Notes: generated by a model from the sequence alone, not told the origin. Positions 51,836-61,596 are shown, counted from the first letter of the stretch. The stretch: 64,000 nucleotides of DNA from an uncultured Thermomicrobiaceae bacterium (GCA_938082375.1 CALKCJ010000001.1:1-64000); one strand, 5' to 3'. Program-made: numbers and translations.

Positions 51836-52600
51836 TTAGATCAACCGGTGCTCTTGCAGGAACGCGACCAACTGCTCCACCGCCTGATCTGGATCGACGT
51901 CACGTAAGACGATCCCAGCCGCCTTCTCCTCTTCGAGAAAGAGTCCACCCCAGCTCACGACGGGCGCGAGATCCTCCTCCGTCAGGCCGAGGTCGGCCGG
52001 CGACAGACGCTCGCTCGGCTTGCGGCGGGCCTCCATAATCCCTCGTAGTGTCGGCAGCCGAGGCTCGTCCAGGGCCGACAGCGCGCAGAGAAGGGCCGGC
52101 GGCTGCACCTGCTGGAACTGGTGCCCGTCCTCGATCTCGCGTTCCAGCGTCAGGACGCCGTCCCGGTACTCCCAGCCGACGACGTTGCTCACGAGCGGGA
52201 TGCCGAGCAACGCTGCGACCTGCGGGCCGACGTTGCCCGTACCGGCATCGCTCGTCTCCTGCCCGGCCCAGATCAGATCCGGAGCCTCGCGTTGTAGCCA
52301 GGCGGCGAGTACTCTGGCCGTCGCCAGGCTATCGCCCGGCAGGCCCGGCCCTTCGATAGCCACCGCCCGGTCGGCTCCTATCGCGAGGCAGCGGTTCAGG
52401 GTCTCCCGAGCGGTTCCGACGCTGGCCACGACGACTTCAGTTCCACCAAGCTGCTCCTTCATGCGCAGCGCAGCCTCGACGGCATACAGGTCGTACTCGT
52501 TGGTCGCCTGCGGCGTCCCGGGGACGAGGTCGCCAAGCCGCGGATCGAACCGGATCGCGTTGGGGTCAGGCACCTGCTTCACCAGCACCGCAATCTTCAC
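51836..52600 (-). CDS. etfB: Electron transfer flavoprotein, beta subunit
   Basis: This 254-residue EtfB/FixA subunit begins KIAVLVKQVPDPNAIRFD, typical of the family, and has the nucleotide-binding segment GTARETLNRCLAIGADRAV and the signature LPTLRGIMEARRKP near the C-terminus. It pairs with EtfA to form the soluble FAD carrier. Start is GTG 52600. The unit etfB, etfA, fixC is leftward and follows an enoyl-CoA hydratase gene after a 127-base gap (52601-52727) that shows no gene or clear promoter. Whether this ETF can bifurcate electrons cannot be decided from the sequence alone. Confidence 0.95.
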   Translation of the reverse strand: MKIAVLVKQVPDPNAIRFDPRLGDLVPGTPQATNEYDLYAVEAALRMKEQLGGTEVVVASVGTARETLNRCLAIGADRAVAIEGPGLPGDSLATARVLAAWLQREAPDLIWAGQETSDAGTGNVGPQVAALLGIPLVSNVVGWEYRDGVLTLEREIEDGHQFQQVQPPALLCALSALDEPRLPTLRGIMEARRKPSERLSPADLGLTEEDLAPVVSWGGLFLEEEKAAGIVLRDVDPDQAVEQLVAFLQEHRLI

Positions 52601-52727
52601 CGTCTCGCTCCAGTTCTCTCAGTCCTTCTGCCGCTGGGGGTAGAAGACAGGCAAACCGAGAAGTGCCTCGCATCCACCGTCGAAGCTGGCCCACCCGGTC
52701 AAACCGCGTGCATCGTACCGCGAGAGG

Positions 52728-53501
52728 TCACAGACCGCGGAACACCGGAGCGCGCTTTTCGAGGAAGGCGCTCATCCCCTCCCGCTGATCGGCTGTACTG
52801 AACGCCAGGGCAAAGGCCTGGGCTTCCAGCGCCAGCCCGGCCTCCAGATCCACATCCAGACCTCGGCGGATCGCTTCCTTGGCGAGGCGAACCGCCACTG
52901 GCCCGTTGCGCGCGATGTCGGCCGCCAGCGCTCGAGCACGCTCAAGTAACTCGCTGGGTGGACAGACTGCGTTGACGAGCCCGATCCGCAAAGCTTCCTC
53001 CGCGCCCACCCGTCGGCCCGTGAAGATCAGTTCCCGCGCCAGCCCCGGGCCGACCAGGCGCGGCAATCGCTGGGTTCCTCCCCAGCCTGGTGGCACGCCA
53101 AGCGTCACCTCGGGCTGGCCCAGCACGGCCTGCTCGCTGGCCAGCCGGATATCGCAGGCCAGGGCAACCTCACAGCCACCTCCAAGCGCGTACCCATTAA
53201 TTGCCGCGATCACTGGTTGAGGTGCCGACTCGATCGCCGAGCACACAGCCTGGCCTAAGCGCGCAAACGTGAGCGCCTCTGCTGGCCCTTTATCCTTCAT
53301 CTCAGCGATGTCAGCGCCAGCGATGAAGGCGCGGTCGCCAGCTCCGGTGAGGACGATAGCCCGCACCGATGGATCCTGCGCCAGCTCGTCAAAGGTTCTC
53401 AGCAACGCTCGCAGCGTCTCGGTATCGAGAGCGTTCAGTCGCTCGGGGCGATCGACCGTGACGGTGGCGATGTGGCCTTCGCGAGTCACTCGGATCGGCA
53501 T
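52728..53501 (-). CDS. Enoyl-CoA hydratase/isomerase family protein
   Basis: The 257-residue protein has crotonase features: VDRPERLNALD, oxyanion-hole GDRAFIAGADIAEM and GYALGGGCEVALACD, and the glutamate-bearing GQPEVTLGVPPGWGGTQRL. It hydrates 2-enoyl-CoA, the second step of beta-oxidation, or a similar reaction. ATG 53501 follows GGAGGG. It lies between the acyl-CoA dehydrogenase gene and etfB on the same strand, so the three steps dehydrogenation, hydration and electron transfer are encoded together. Confidence 0.93.
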   Translation of the reverse strand: MPIRVTREGHIATVTVDRPERLNALDTETLRALLRTFDELAQDPSVRAIVLTGAGDRAFIAGADIAEMKDKGPAEALTFARLGQAVCSAIESAPQPVIAAINGYALGGGCEVALACDIRLASEQAVLGQPEVTLGVPPGWGGTQRLPRLVGPGLARELIFTGRRVGAEEALRIGLVNAVCPPSELLERARALAADIARNGPVAVRLAKEAIRRGLDVDLEAGLALEAQAFALAFSTADQREGMSAFLEKRAPVFRGL

Positions 53502-53618
53502 CGGTCTCCCTCCCACCCATGAGGTACGAGCGTACGCCGCACGCTCGGGCACATACCCCTACTCGCGCATACGACCAGCGCTCGCCATATGCCGCAAGGC
53601 TCGCGCGCCATCCGCGAG

Positions 53619-54830
53619 TCAGGCACGCGCGGCCTGCTCCTCGAATGCCTGAGCCGGGGGTTGCGGGCAACGCAGCGGCCGATCGATCCGATAACCAAGC
53701 GCGTACTCCGCTTGGAGGACTTGGTGGATCTCCCTGGTTCCCTCGTAGATGACCGCACCGCGAGAGTTCCGCAGGTAGCGCTCCACCGGATACTCGTTCG
53801 AGAAGCCGTACGCGCCGTGAATCTGGACGGCGTCGTTGGCCGCCTCGAAGGCCGCATCGCAGGCGACCCACTTGGCCAACGAGGTCTCGCGGGTGTTGCG
53901 GATGCCGCGGTTCTTAAGCTCCGCCGCCCGGAACACCAGCAGCCGCGAAGTCTCGTAGCCTTTCACCATTTTGGCGATCATTTGCTGTACGAGTTGGAAC
54001 CGGCCAATCTCCTGACCGAACGCCTGCCGCTCGTGGCAGTACTTGATGCTAGCTTCCAGGCACGCCCGGATCAGTCCGCACGCCCCAGCAGCCACTGTAA
54101 AGCGCCCCTGGTCGATAGCGCTCATCGCGATCTTAAACCCCTCGCCCGGCTCACCGATCATGTGTTCCGCCGGAACCCGCACGCCCTGCATCGAGATCCA
54201 GCCCGTATCGCCTGCCCGGATACCCAGCTTGCCGTGGATCGAGCCGGTCGTCAGTCCGTCCATGCCCCGCTCGAGCATGAAGGCCGCCAGGCCACGGTGC
54301 TTTTGCGCCGGGTCGAGCGTCGCGAAGACGAGGAAGTGATCGGCCGTATTGGCGAGCGAGATCCACATTTTCTCGCCACTGAGGACGTAAGAATCGCCGT
54401 CTTTCACGGCTTGGGTCTGGATGCTTCCGGCATCCGAGCCAGCGCCTGGCTCAGTCAAGGCGAAGGTAGCGAGCTTCTCACCCCTCGCCTGTGGCACCAG
54501 CCACCGTTGCTTCTGCTCTTCGGTCGCCCATTGGTGTAGCGTGAGACTGTTGAGCCCGACATGGACGCTGATCACCACTCGGAGAAAGGTATCGACCGCT
54601 TCGAGCTCCTCGCAGGCGAGCGCCAGGCTTACGTAGTCGAAGCCGCCACCACCGTAACGCTCCGGTATGGGTAGGCCCAGGATGCCCAGCTCGCCCATCT
54701 TGCGGAAGACCTCAGGGTGGTATTCACCCTTAGCGTCCCAGTCACGGATGTACGGGGCCACCTCGCGCTGGGCGAACTCGCGCACCATGTCGCGCACCTG
54801 GATCTGCTCAGGAGTCAATTCGAAGTCCAT
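53619..54830 (-). CDS. Acyl-CoA dehydrogenase
   Basis: This 403-residue FAD enzyme oxidises acyl-CoA to 2-enoyl-CoA and passes electrons to ETF. Motifs are FALTEPGAGSDAGSIQT, MWISLANTADHFLVFA, and the C-terminal IHGAYGFSNEYPVERY with YEGTREIHQ, where the catalytic glutamate (YEGT) is in its usual place. The C-terminus extends about 15 residues past the normal end with proline-rich sequence. ATG 54830 has GGAGGG just upstream. It is the first gene of the leftward beta-oxidation/ETF set. Chain-length preference cannot be told. Confidence 0.95.
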   Translation of the reverse strand: MDFELTPEQIQVRDMVREFAQREVAPYIRDWDAKGEYHPEVFRKMGELGILGLPIPERYGGGGFDYVSLALACEELEAVDTFLRVVISVHVGLNSLTLHQWATEEQKQRWLVPQARGEKLATFALTEPGAGSDAGSIQTQAVKDGDSYVLSGEKMWISLANTADHFLVFATLDPAQKHRGLAAFMLERGMDGLTTGSIHGKLGIRAGDTGWISMQGVRVPAEHMIGEPGEGFKIAMSAIDQGRFTVAAGACGLIRACLEASIKYCHERQAFGQEIGRFQLVQQMIAKMVKGYETSRLLVFRAAELKNRGIRNTRETSLAKWVACDAAFEAANDAVQIHGAYGFSNEYPVERYLRNSRGAVIYEGTREIHQVLQAEYALGYRIDRPLRCPQPPAQAFEEQAARA

Positions 54831-55140
54831 CCCCGCCCTCCAGGAACTCGGACGGCACCAGCACGCGGTTCTCCACCCTGAACCGCGCCGCTGGCGGCAG
54901 TATAGGCTAGGCACGGAGACCGGGCAAGCCTCACCAGGACGCCGGCCTGCACCAGCCGACCACACCACGGGCGAACCGTTCGGATGCGGGACGAGAGACC
55001 GACCAATAGCCAGCACGAATCCGGACCAAACTCCCATGCACACGCCGATAGGAGCGACGACGATCCACTGAGGGAGTACCCATCTCCGCGTCGGCCTCTG
55101 CACGCTCGCGGAGCAACACGGCGCTGTGGAAGCGAACGCG

Positions 55141-56097
55141 ATGCAGCACATGCTCTCACGCCTCATCCAGGAGGCGCGCGACGACACGCTGGGTTCCGCG
55201 CTCGGCGCGATCCGCCAGGGAGCGGCCGAGTTGAGCCAGCCACGACCCGACTCCACGCTTGTCGACGGTACCAGCCACGCGCTAGAGCAGATCATCGAGG
55301 CCTGTGGACTGACGGAGGCACTCCGGCTTGCAGAGCTTATCCGTCTTGTTGAGCACGCGCTCGGGCTGGTGCGGGAAAGTCAAGGTCGTGTGCTCCTGGC
55401 GCCGTACCTGCAGGCGATGGTGCTCGACTTGGAACGCGCCGTCCTGGCCTTCACCACCGGCTCATCCATTCAGCGCCTCCTCGAGCATGCTCGCGAATTG
55501 AGCCAGTCGATCGAGCGCTGGCAACCGGAACAGCTGATCCTCCTTGATGCCTACGAGCGTTTTAGTTCTGACGGAGGAGAAGCACCCGAATCTCGTGAAA
55601 GTCCGGTTTTAAAGCTGACGAATCGGCTCTCGCTGATCGCCACAGGCTCATCACACAGGGGTACAGGCTGGTTGGCCGGTGGCCTCCACCGCCACGATGC
55701 CCACCTCGATCAAGCGGAAGAGGGAAAGCCGCACCCGCGAGCGACTATTGGCGAAATCCTCTCCACGGCCGATATGCTCCTGACCGCGCTGAGTGCCATG
55801 CCAACTCGACTCGAACTGCTCGACGCTCTGTACGTTTGTGCCCATACCATCGTGGACATGGTGACCGGCCTGCCCGGGCCACTTCCCCAGCTAGCCGCCG
55901 CCGCAGCCGAGCTCCTTTCCTCCTGCCGGGCCCGGCTCGTCGCACCCGACGATCACCATCGCGAGTACTTGCGTACTCTCTGGTTGATGTCGAGCTTGCT
56001 TCTCGCAACGCCCGATCCACCACGAGCGCTGCTGAGCGCCGTCGACAACCTGCTCGCCGAACCGCCGCCACCGCCTCGCGCAGACAGCCGCGGGTGA
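55141..56097 (+). CDS. Hypothetical helical protein (318 aa)
   Basis: No family is recognised. The protein is almost all alpha-helical, rich in leucine and alanine, with no membrane segment or signal peptide. A segment SHALEQIIEACGLTEALRLAELI then LVEHAL loosely resembles a histidine phosphotransfer (Hpt) helix pair, but the fit is weak and no kinase genes are near. The second half has helical repeats (ADMLLTALSAMPTRLELLDAL and a C-terminal proline-rich tail). ATG 55141 is used, with a GGAAG upstream; GTG 55126 is possible. It diverges from the acyl-CoA dehydrogenase gene. Confidence 0.6.
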   Translation: MQHMLSRLIQEARDDTLGSALGAIRQGAAELSQPRPDSTLVDGTSHALEQIIEACGLTEALRLAELIRLVEHALGLVRESQGRVLLAPYLQAMVLDLERAVLAFTTGSSIQRLLEHARELSQSIERWQPEQLILLDAYERFSSDGGEAPESRESPVLKLTNRLSLIATGSSHRGTGWLAGGLHRHDAHLDQAEEGKPHPRATIGEILSTADMLLTALSAMPTRLELLDALYVCAHTIVDMVTGLPGPLPQLAAAAAELLSSCRARLVAPDDHHREYLRTLWLMSSLLLATPDPPRALLSAVDNLLAEPPPPPRADSRG

Positions 56098-56115
56098 CGC
56101 CCGCTCCCGGCTGTC
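56083..56115 (+). terminator. Hairpin spanning the stop codon
   Basis: GACAGCCG (56083-56090) pairs with CGGCTGTC (56108-56115), and an inner CGGG/CCCG (56091-56094 with 56100-56103) continues the stem with a bulge. The stop codon lies in the loop. No T-tract follows. Confidence 0.5.
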
Positions 56116-56241
56116 GACGCCATCAGTCTCTAGCCCACATCCTGTCAGACCACACGCCCCCGTCGGTAGTATGCTGGGAAGGCTGCTAGAATTGGCCGCC
56201 GGCTGAACCGTTTGGAGAGCAGCGGAAGGAATCAGAAGGGG

Positions 56242-56742
56242 ATGAGCGAGGTCAGACTGGTGGCTCTCTCGATCGCCGTCCTGCTGCTTATCTCGAGCGC
56301 CCTCACTGCGTGCGCGCGCGGGAAAGAGGGTGAGGCCCGTCTGACCGCGCAACCGCAAGAGGCTCGAACGGAGCAAGCGCCTGCTTCGAGCGGCGCAGTC
56401 GAAACCGCACCTCAGCCGGCGCGCATTTCCACCGCCGAGCTGCAGATGATCGAGGAGTGGCAGCGTAGCCAGGTGCCTGCCTACCCTGGCGCGACGCGCG
56501 TGGATTTCGAGCCGTTCTCGACTCAGGTCGAAAACGGCGGGATGATGGTGTTCCGCACTGCCGACACGCCTGAACGCGTCATTGCCTTCTACCGAGGCGC
56601 ACTGAGAGCCCTCGGCTGGCAGGAACTGCGAGCGGCCGCCAACAAGGTGGTGGCCGCACGAGGCGAGGCGGCCCTGACCGTCAACGTGAACCAGGAGGAA
56701 GGGGCGACGGCGATTCTTTTGATGTTAACTGACGCCCCGTAG
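56242..56742 (+). CDS. Lipoprotein of unknown function
   Basis: The 166-residue protein has a lipoprotein signal peptide, LVALSIAVLLLISSALTAC, with the lipobox cysteine at its end. A low-complexity A/E/P/Q-rich linker follows, and the C-terminal 90 residues form a compact domain beginning YPGATRVDFEPF and including TADTPERVIAFYRGALRALGW, which resembles small ligand-binding domains found in thermophilic Chloroflexi lipoproteins. GAAGGGG is adjacent to the ATG at 56242. It is probably anchored to the outer face of the membrane. The next gene is convergent. Confidence 0.7.
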   Translation: MSEVRLVALSIAVLLLISSALTACARGKEGEARLTAQPQEARTEQAPASSGAVETAPQPARISTAELQMIEEWQRSQVPAYPGATRVDFEPFSTQVENGGMMVFRTADTPERVIAFYRGALRALGWQELRAAANKVVAARGEAALTVNVNQEEGATAILLMLTDAP

Positions 56743-56814
56743 AGCCACTCCGCTCTGTCACTCCAACTCGGGGAGCGAACTCTGTGCGCCGCGCCCATCC
56801 CACTGGCAGCTTCC

Positions 56815-57255
56815 TCACCTGCGCGAAACGAGCCGGTAGAGCGTGCTCAGGAAGAGCCCACACAGCAGACCAAGAAAGAGCCCCAGGCGCGAGACGTCTG
56901 CCGGCTGCGTGGGCAAAGCCAGCACGGCTCGGAACGCCTGTGCCAGAGGCCCTGGGAGGAATAGCCAGCCGACGACCGCCCCGGCGAATCCAGCGACGGC
57001 GATCAGGACGAGGCTCTCCAGCAGCGGATCGCTCGCCGGCAGGCTGCCTGGTTCCTGCTCCGGCGTACTCGCTGGGGAGATCGGCGGGGTCGTAAACAGA
57101 CCCAGGGCGACATCGGAAAACGAGGGATCGCGCTCGGCATCCGGGCGAGGAACAGCCGCGCCACACGCCTGACAACGCTCGGCTCCTGCGCATAACGGCG
57201 CTCGGCACCATTGACAAGAGTCGCGTATCAAAGACCGCGGAACATCGCTTTCCAT
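56815..57255 (-). CDS. Zinc-ribbon membrane protein
   Basis: The 146-residue protein starts with a zinc ribbon (CQWCRAPLCAGAERCQACG, two CxxC pairs), then a proline- and serine-rich linker, then two hydrophobic segments (LVLIAVAGFAGAVVGWLFL and GLFLGLLCGLFLSTLYRL). This arrangement, ribbon plus linker plus membrane anchor, is similar in style to the CvpA-like protein at 48.5 kb but with the ribbon at the other end. GGGAGG precedes ATG 57255. Function is unknown. The region 57256-57472 contains no further gene. Confidence 0.7.
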   Translation of the reverse strand: MESDVPRSLIRDSCQWCRAPLCAGAERCQACGAAVPRPDAERDPSFSDVALGLFTTPPISPASTPEQEPGSLPASDPLLESLVLIAVAGFAGAVVGWLFLPGPLAQAFRAVLALPTQPADVSRLGLFLGLLCGLFLSTLYRLVSRR

Positions 57256-57472
57256 AAGCGACGCCTCCCGTGAAGCCATGGAGACGGCCGGTGAATTCGA
57301 TCTCGCTCTACCACGAATGTATGCCCGTCATCGGTGCAAATCTAGTGGACTCCAGTACCGGAAATCCGATGTGACAACCCGGCCAGCGATCACCTCTCCT
57401 CGGCACCACCCAGCGGTGCTACTGGCCGCGTCGCCTGCCCGCCTGCGCATTCCCGCTGCTGCGCCTGGCCTC

Positions 57473-58858
57473 TCACGTCACCTGCTCGAACAGCCCCTCA
57501 TCCCGCATTCGGCGCACGGAACGATCGAACGCCGCGATCGTCCGCTCGATGTCCTCGGGCGTATGAGCCACGCTCAGCAGCCCGCCACCGTGGAAGAGGT
57601 CGACGCCCTCGTTGATCATTGCCTGCTGGAGTGCGAGTCCAAGGCGAGGGTTCATGCCTGCCTTAAGCACTTCCGGAGCCACACCCTCCGGCACCCGGAT
57701 ATCTTCGCCGCGCTGGTTGGAACACGTATGCCCCAGAGCGATATGGAAGACCGAACTCTCGCCCCAAACAAATCCGGGCACGCCTTGCTGCACCAGTACC
57801 TGGTTGAATCCCTGCCGCAGACGTGCCGCCATCGCGTCGGCGTGCTGTTGGACGCCCGGGTCAGCGACGAGTTGGAGACACGCGCACCCAGCGGCTGCTG
57901 ACAATGGGTTGGCATTGAACGTACCCGGGTGACCGACTCGGCGTCGAGCGTTCCAATCGGGATCGTCGCGGAACTCGAGGAGGCTCATGATGTCGGTTCG
58001 GCCGCCGAGGGCGCCGCCCGGTAGCCCGCCAGCCACGATCTTGGCCATGGTCGTCAGGTCGGGTGTGACACCGACGAGGCGCTGAACCCCACCTGGTGAC
58101 CAGCGGAACCCGGTGATGACTTCGTCGAAGATCAACAGCGTGTCGTGTCGTCGCGTAATCTCGCGCAGGCGCTGCAGGAAGCCCTCCGGCAGCGGGATCG
58201 AGGCCCAGGAGGCGCCGCTCGGCTCGAGGATGACTGCGGCGACATCCCCCTCGGCCAGGCGCCGGTCGACGAACTCGAGGTCGTTGACCGGCGCCACGAC
58301 GACGGTATCGAAGACTGCCTTCGGGATGCCGGGTGACTCCCGCTGGTCGAACGGCAGCCTCTCTCCTGGGACCGCGTAGTCATGCCAGCCGTGGAAGTGC
58401 CCAGCAAACTTAAGGATCTTCTCGCGACCGGTATAGGCCCGAGCGAGCCGCATGGCCATTAGCGTGGCTTCCGTGCCAGACGCAGTGAACTTCACCCGCT
58501 CGCAGGAGGGTTTGAGTTCCCGAATGCGCTCGGCCCATTCGAGTTCGAGGTCATGGCCGGCCCCGTAGTGCGTACCGCGACGAACTTGAGCCGTAACCGC
58601 CTCGATGACCTGCGGGTGAGCGTGACCCAGGAGCAGCGCACCATGTCCCATTGTGTAGTCGATCAACTCATGGCCGTCCAGATCCCATTTCTTCGATCCG
58701 GCGGCTCGCTCGATATAGATGGGAAATGGCTTCAGATAGCGTACATCGTGGGTAACACCGCTCGGAAAGTCCTTTAGGGCGCGCTCGTATCGCGCGCGCG
58801 ACGACGGGTGCTTCTCAATATACTCCTGCTCGATCGTCATCGTATGCTGCCGGGCCAT
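57473..58858 (-). CDS. Class III aminotransferase (glutamate-1-semialdehyde aminomutase-like)
   Basis: The 461-residue PLP enzyme has GHGALLLGHAHPQVIEAV, FTASGTEATLMAMRLARAYTGR, LIFDEVITGFR and the PLP lysine in TMAKIVAGGLPGGALGG. It is close to glutamate-1-semialdehyde 2,1-aminomutases in sequence, but the context (D-cysteine desulfhydrase-like, MmgE/PrpD-like genes) is not heme synthesis, so it may be an amino acid or amine transaminase of related type. GAGGAGGG precedes ATG 58858. It is divergent from the next gene, with about 220 bases between them. Confidence 0.88.
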   Translation of the reverse strand: MARQHTMTIEQEYIEKHPSSRARYERALKDFPSGVTHDVRYLKPFPIYIERAAGSKKWDLDGHELIDYTMGHGALLLGHAHPQVIEAVTAQVRRGTHYGAGHDLELEWAERIRELKPSCERVKFTASGTEATLMAMRLARAYTGREKILKFAGHFHGWHDYAVPGERLPFDQRESPGIPKAVFDTVVVAPVNDLEFVDRRLAEGDVAAVILEPSGASWASIPLPEGFLQRLREITRRHDTLLIFDEVITGFRWSPGGVQRLVGVTPDLTTMAKIVAGGLPGGALGGRTDIMSLLEFRDDPDWNARRRVGHPGTFNANPLSAAAGCACLQLVADPGVQQHADAMAARLRQGFNQVLVQQGVPGFVWGESSVFHIALGHTCSNQRGEDIRVPEGVAPEVLKAGMNPRLGLALQQAMINEGVDLFHGGGLLSVAHTPEDIERTIAAFDRSVRRMRDEGLFEQVT

Positions 58859-59082
58859 TCCGCGTCCCTCCTCGCACTCGCAACGATTGGCCTGCCGGCC
58901 GCTGCGCATTATCGGTCAGCGGAGCTCTGCCTGTCCAGCGCTGAAGATGGCACCTGCTCACCTGCAAGCCATGCGCTTGAGGATGAGAGAGGATGGCATC
59001 CAGCCAGACAGGTTGACAGCGGCTCCAGCGGGTGCTACCACAGGGCAACGCTATGTGGCTCAGACCGAGGAGAGGGATAATT

Positions 59083-60084
59083 ATGCGTTTGCCTTCGCTA
59101 CCACGCTGGCCGCTGGCCCACCTGCCGACGCCCTTGGAGGACGCCCGCAACCTGAGCGCGGCGCTCGACGGCCCGCGCATCCTCATCAAGCGCGACGACC
59201 TGACCGGTCTGGCACTCGGCGGAAACAAGACACGCAAGCTCGAGTACCTGATCGCCGACGCCTGGGAGCAGGATGCGACGGTCGTCATTACCACTGGGGC
59301 TGCCCAGTCGAACCACTGTCGCCAGACGGCCGCAGCTGCGCGCATTGCAGGCATGCGCTGTATCCTGGTGTTGAGCAGCACCGATCACGACCCCCCAGCG
59401 CAGGGTAACCTCCTCCTCGATTACCTGCTCGGCGCGGAGGTGCACTTCGTTCGTGACCGCAGCGAGCGCATGCCGGCTATGGAGCGGATCGCAGAAGAGC
59501 TGCGCCGGCAGGGTGAGCGGCCGTACCTCATTCCTACCGGCGGCTCAACTCCGCTCGGAGCATCCGCCTACGTGTCCGCCGCCTTCGAGCTGACCCAGCA
59601 GCTCATCGCAAACGGCTGGGGGGTCTCTCGCGTCTATGTCACCAGCAGTACCTCAGGCGGCACGCACGCCGGCCTGGCACTCGGCGCGCGGTTGTGCGGG
59701 AACCCGTTTCAGGTCGTCGGCATCGGGATCGAAGCAGATGTTGGAGCCATTCGAGACGTGGTGCTTCCGCTGGCCAACGCCACCGCGGAGTTCCTCGATG
59801 TCGACGTCCGGCTGGAGCCGGATGAGCTGCACATCGACGACCGGTATGTCGGCCCTGGCTACGGCGTGCCGACGGCAGAGTGTCTCGAAGCGATCCGGCT
59901 CGCCGCCCAGACCGAAGGCCTACTTCTCGACCCGGTGTACACCGGCAAGACGCTCGCCGGCCTGATCGACCATATCCGACGGGGAGAGATCGGGCGTGAC
60001 GAGACGGTGGTCTTCATCCATACTGGCGGCGCTCCGGCACTCTTCGCTCAGGCGGAAACGATTGCGGCCTCGGTGCGACAGTAA
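59083..60084 (+). CDS. D-cysteine desulfhydrase / ACC deaminase family PLP enzyme
   Basis: The 333-residue protein matches the family that includes D-cysteine desulfhydrase and 1-aminocyclopropane-1-carboxylate deaminase. The PLP lysine is in LALGGNKTRKLEYL, and GAAQSNHCRQTAAAAR and SSTSGGTHAGLALG bind cofactor and substrate. These enzymes split small amino acids to an oxo acid and ammonia, sometimes with sulfide. ATG 59083 follows GGAGAGGG. It is convergent with the MmgE/PrpD gene. The exact substrate cannot be decided from the sequence seen. Confidence 0.9.
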   Translation: MRLPSLPRWPLAHLPTPLEDARNLSAALDGPRILIKRDDLTGLALGGNKTRKLEYLIADAWEQDATVVITTGAAQSNHCRQTAAAARIAGMRCILVLSSTDHDPPAQGNLLLDYLLGAEVHFVRDRSERMPAMERIAEELRRQGERPYLIPTGGSTPLGASAYVSAAFELTQQLIANGWGVSRVYVTSSTSGGTHAGLALGARLCGNPFQVVGIGIEADVGAIRDVVLPLANATAEFLDVDVRLEPDELHIDDRYVGPGYGVPTAECLEAIRLAAQTEGLLLDPVYTGKTLAGLIDHIRRGEIGRDETVVFIHTGGAPALFAQAETIAASVRQ

Positions 60085-60125
60085 GGTGTGACGGGGGAGC
60101 CGGCTCGTCTCGTTTCCGCCGCGGA

Positions 60126-61487
60126 TCACCACTGTGTCGGCCAGGGTGCGCACGCCTGCACCAGCTCCGATATCGAGCCCCCAGCACTGAGTCGGCTCAC
60201 CGTAGCGACGAGCCGCTCCACGCGCTCTGAGCCCAGGACTGGAACCAGCAGTGCGCGGAGCTTCTCCCGGAGCTCGTCGTCGCTCATCGGATTGCCCGCC
60301 ATGCCGCGCGGTACGGTGACGGTCTCCTCTCTCACCTCGCGCCCCGAGAGCGTGACCCGGACGCGTGCTGGCCACAGGCGCGGGTAGACGGCGGTGAACT
60401 CCGGCACTGCCCGCACCGTGACCCGAGAGCGCAGCTCTACTACCTCGGGATCGACCAGGCGCGGAGGGCGGAACTGCTCGAGGCCGGCCACGCCGTCGAG
60501 CAGCGCGACGGCTACCGCGTGCTGCAGACTGAACTTCGCGGCCGTCTCCGTCCGCGGCATCGGCTTATCAGTGATCTCGAGCGCAACCTGATACGTTTCG
60601 ACCTCGACTTGCTCGATAGCGCGCCCGGCGAGCCGCTGGCGCAGGGAAAGCGCGGCGTCGACAGCCGTGTGGGTATGGCCACAGCACGCGTGCCGCTTGT
60701 ACCCGATTTCCTGGATCTTGAAGCGCTTCCCCAGGCCCTCGGTAACCCGCGATACATCGACCGCTTCGGCCGTAGCGGCAAAGAAGCCACGTCGGCCTTC
60801 CAGAATCGCGTGAGCGCCCGTCAATCCCGCCTTCGCCAGCTCAGCAGCCAGCAGACCGTCGTGGGCCGCTTTACCCGCGTGTAACGGCTTCGACATCGCT
60901 CCCTCGTCGAGGAACTGCCACAACCCGCCGGCCATCGTCCCCGCGCTCCCTAGCGCGTCGGCAAGCTCGTGGGAGGAGAGGCCGAGCACCGTTCCAGCTG
61001 CAGCAGCCGCCCCAAAGACACCACAGGTCGCGGTCGGGTGCCAGAAACGATAGTGCGAGGGATTGACCGCTTCCGCGAGCCGGATACCGACCTCGTATCC
61101 CGCGACGACCGCTCGCAAGAACGTCTCCCCGCTCGCACCAGCTCGCTCCGCGGCCGCCAGCGCGGCAGGGAGGATCGGTGCCGCGGGATGAAATGTCGAA
61201 GCCTGGTGGAGATCGTCCAGCTCGAGGACGTGCGAGGCGGCGCCGTTGGCGAAGGCCGCGCCCAGGGCCGAGAGCCGCTCTCCGCTCGCCAGCCCTGTCG
61301 CCTCATCTCCGGGCATCGTGCGGCGGGCCACCTCGAGGACGACTTGCGCCGGGAGAGCTTCACCACCCCGGATGGTCGAGGCGAGCCAGTCGAGCACCGC
61401 TCGCTTCGCTTCGCGTTCTACCTCCTCCGGGAGCGGTCGAGTTGCGATGCACACGACGAACTCGGCGAGCTGTTCCGTCAGTGTCAC
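60126..61487 (-). CDS. MmgE/PrpD family protein
   Basis: This 453-residue protein belongs to the MmgE/PrpD family, which includes 2-methylcitrate dehydratase and cis-aconitate decarboxylase. Typical stretches are FANGAASHVLELDDLHQAS, HPAAPILPAALAAAE, WHPTATCGVFGAAAAAG and KRHACCGHTHTAVDAAL. The start is GTG 61487. No methylcitrate synthase or lyase is present nearby, so a role in propionate breakdown cannot be assumed. It lies convergent to the D-cysteine desulfhydrase-like gene. The C-terminal quarter is the more variable part and gives no further hint. Confidence 0.9.
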   Translation of the reverse strand: MTLTEQLAEFVVCIATRPLPEEVEREAKRAVLDWLASTIRGGEALPAQVVLEVARRTMPGDEATGLASGERLSALGAAFANGAASHVLELDDLHQASTFHPAAPILPAALAAAERAGASGETFLRAVVAGYEVGIRLAEAVNPSHYRFWHPTATCGVFGAAAAAGTVLGLSSHELADALGSAGTMAGGLWQFLDEGAMSKPLHAGKAAHDGLLAAELAKAGLTGAHAILEGRRGFFAATAEAVDVSRVTEGLGKRFKIQEIGYKRHACCGHTHTAVDAALSLRQRLAGRAIEQVEVETYQVALEITDKPMPRTETAAKFSLQHAVAVALLDGVAGLEQFRPPRLVDPEVVELRSRVTVRAVPEFTAVYPRLWPARVRVTLSGREVREETVTVPRGMAGNPMSDDELREKLRALLVPVLGSERVERLVATVSRLSAGGSISELVQACAPWPTQW

Positions 61488-61596
61488 TGCTCCCGACCCC
61501 CGGTGAAGAAAGCGCAGCTGCCACTAGTCCCGCCGCACAGGGGCCGGTAGGGTACGAACATGGATACGCCCCCAAGCGAAAGCAGCGGTGCGCAAC

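Noticed and set aside
55141-56097. Histidine phosphotransfer (CheA-like) protein
   Set aside because: Only a loose helix resemblance, no kinase domain and no chemotaxis genes nearby.
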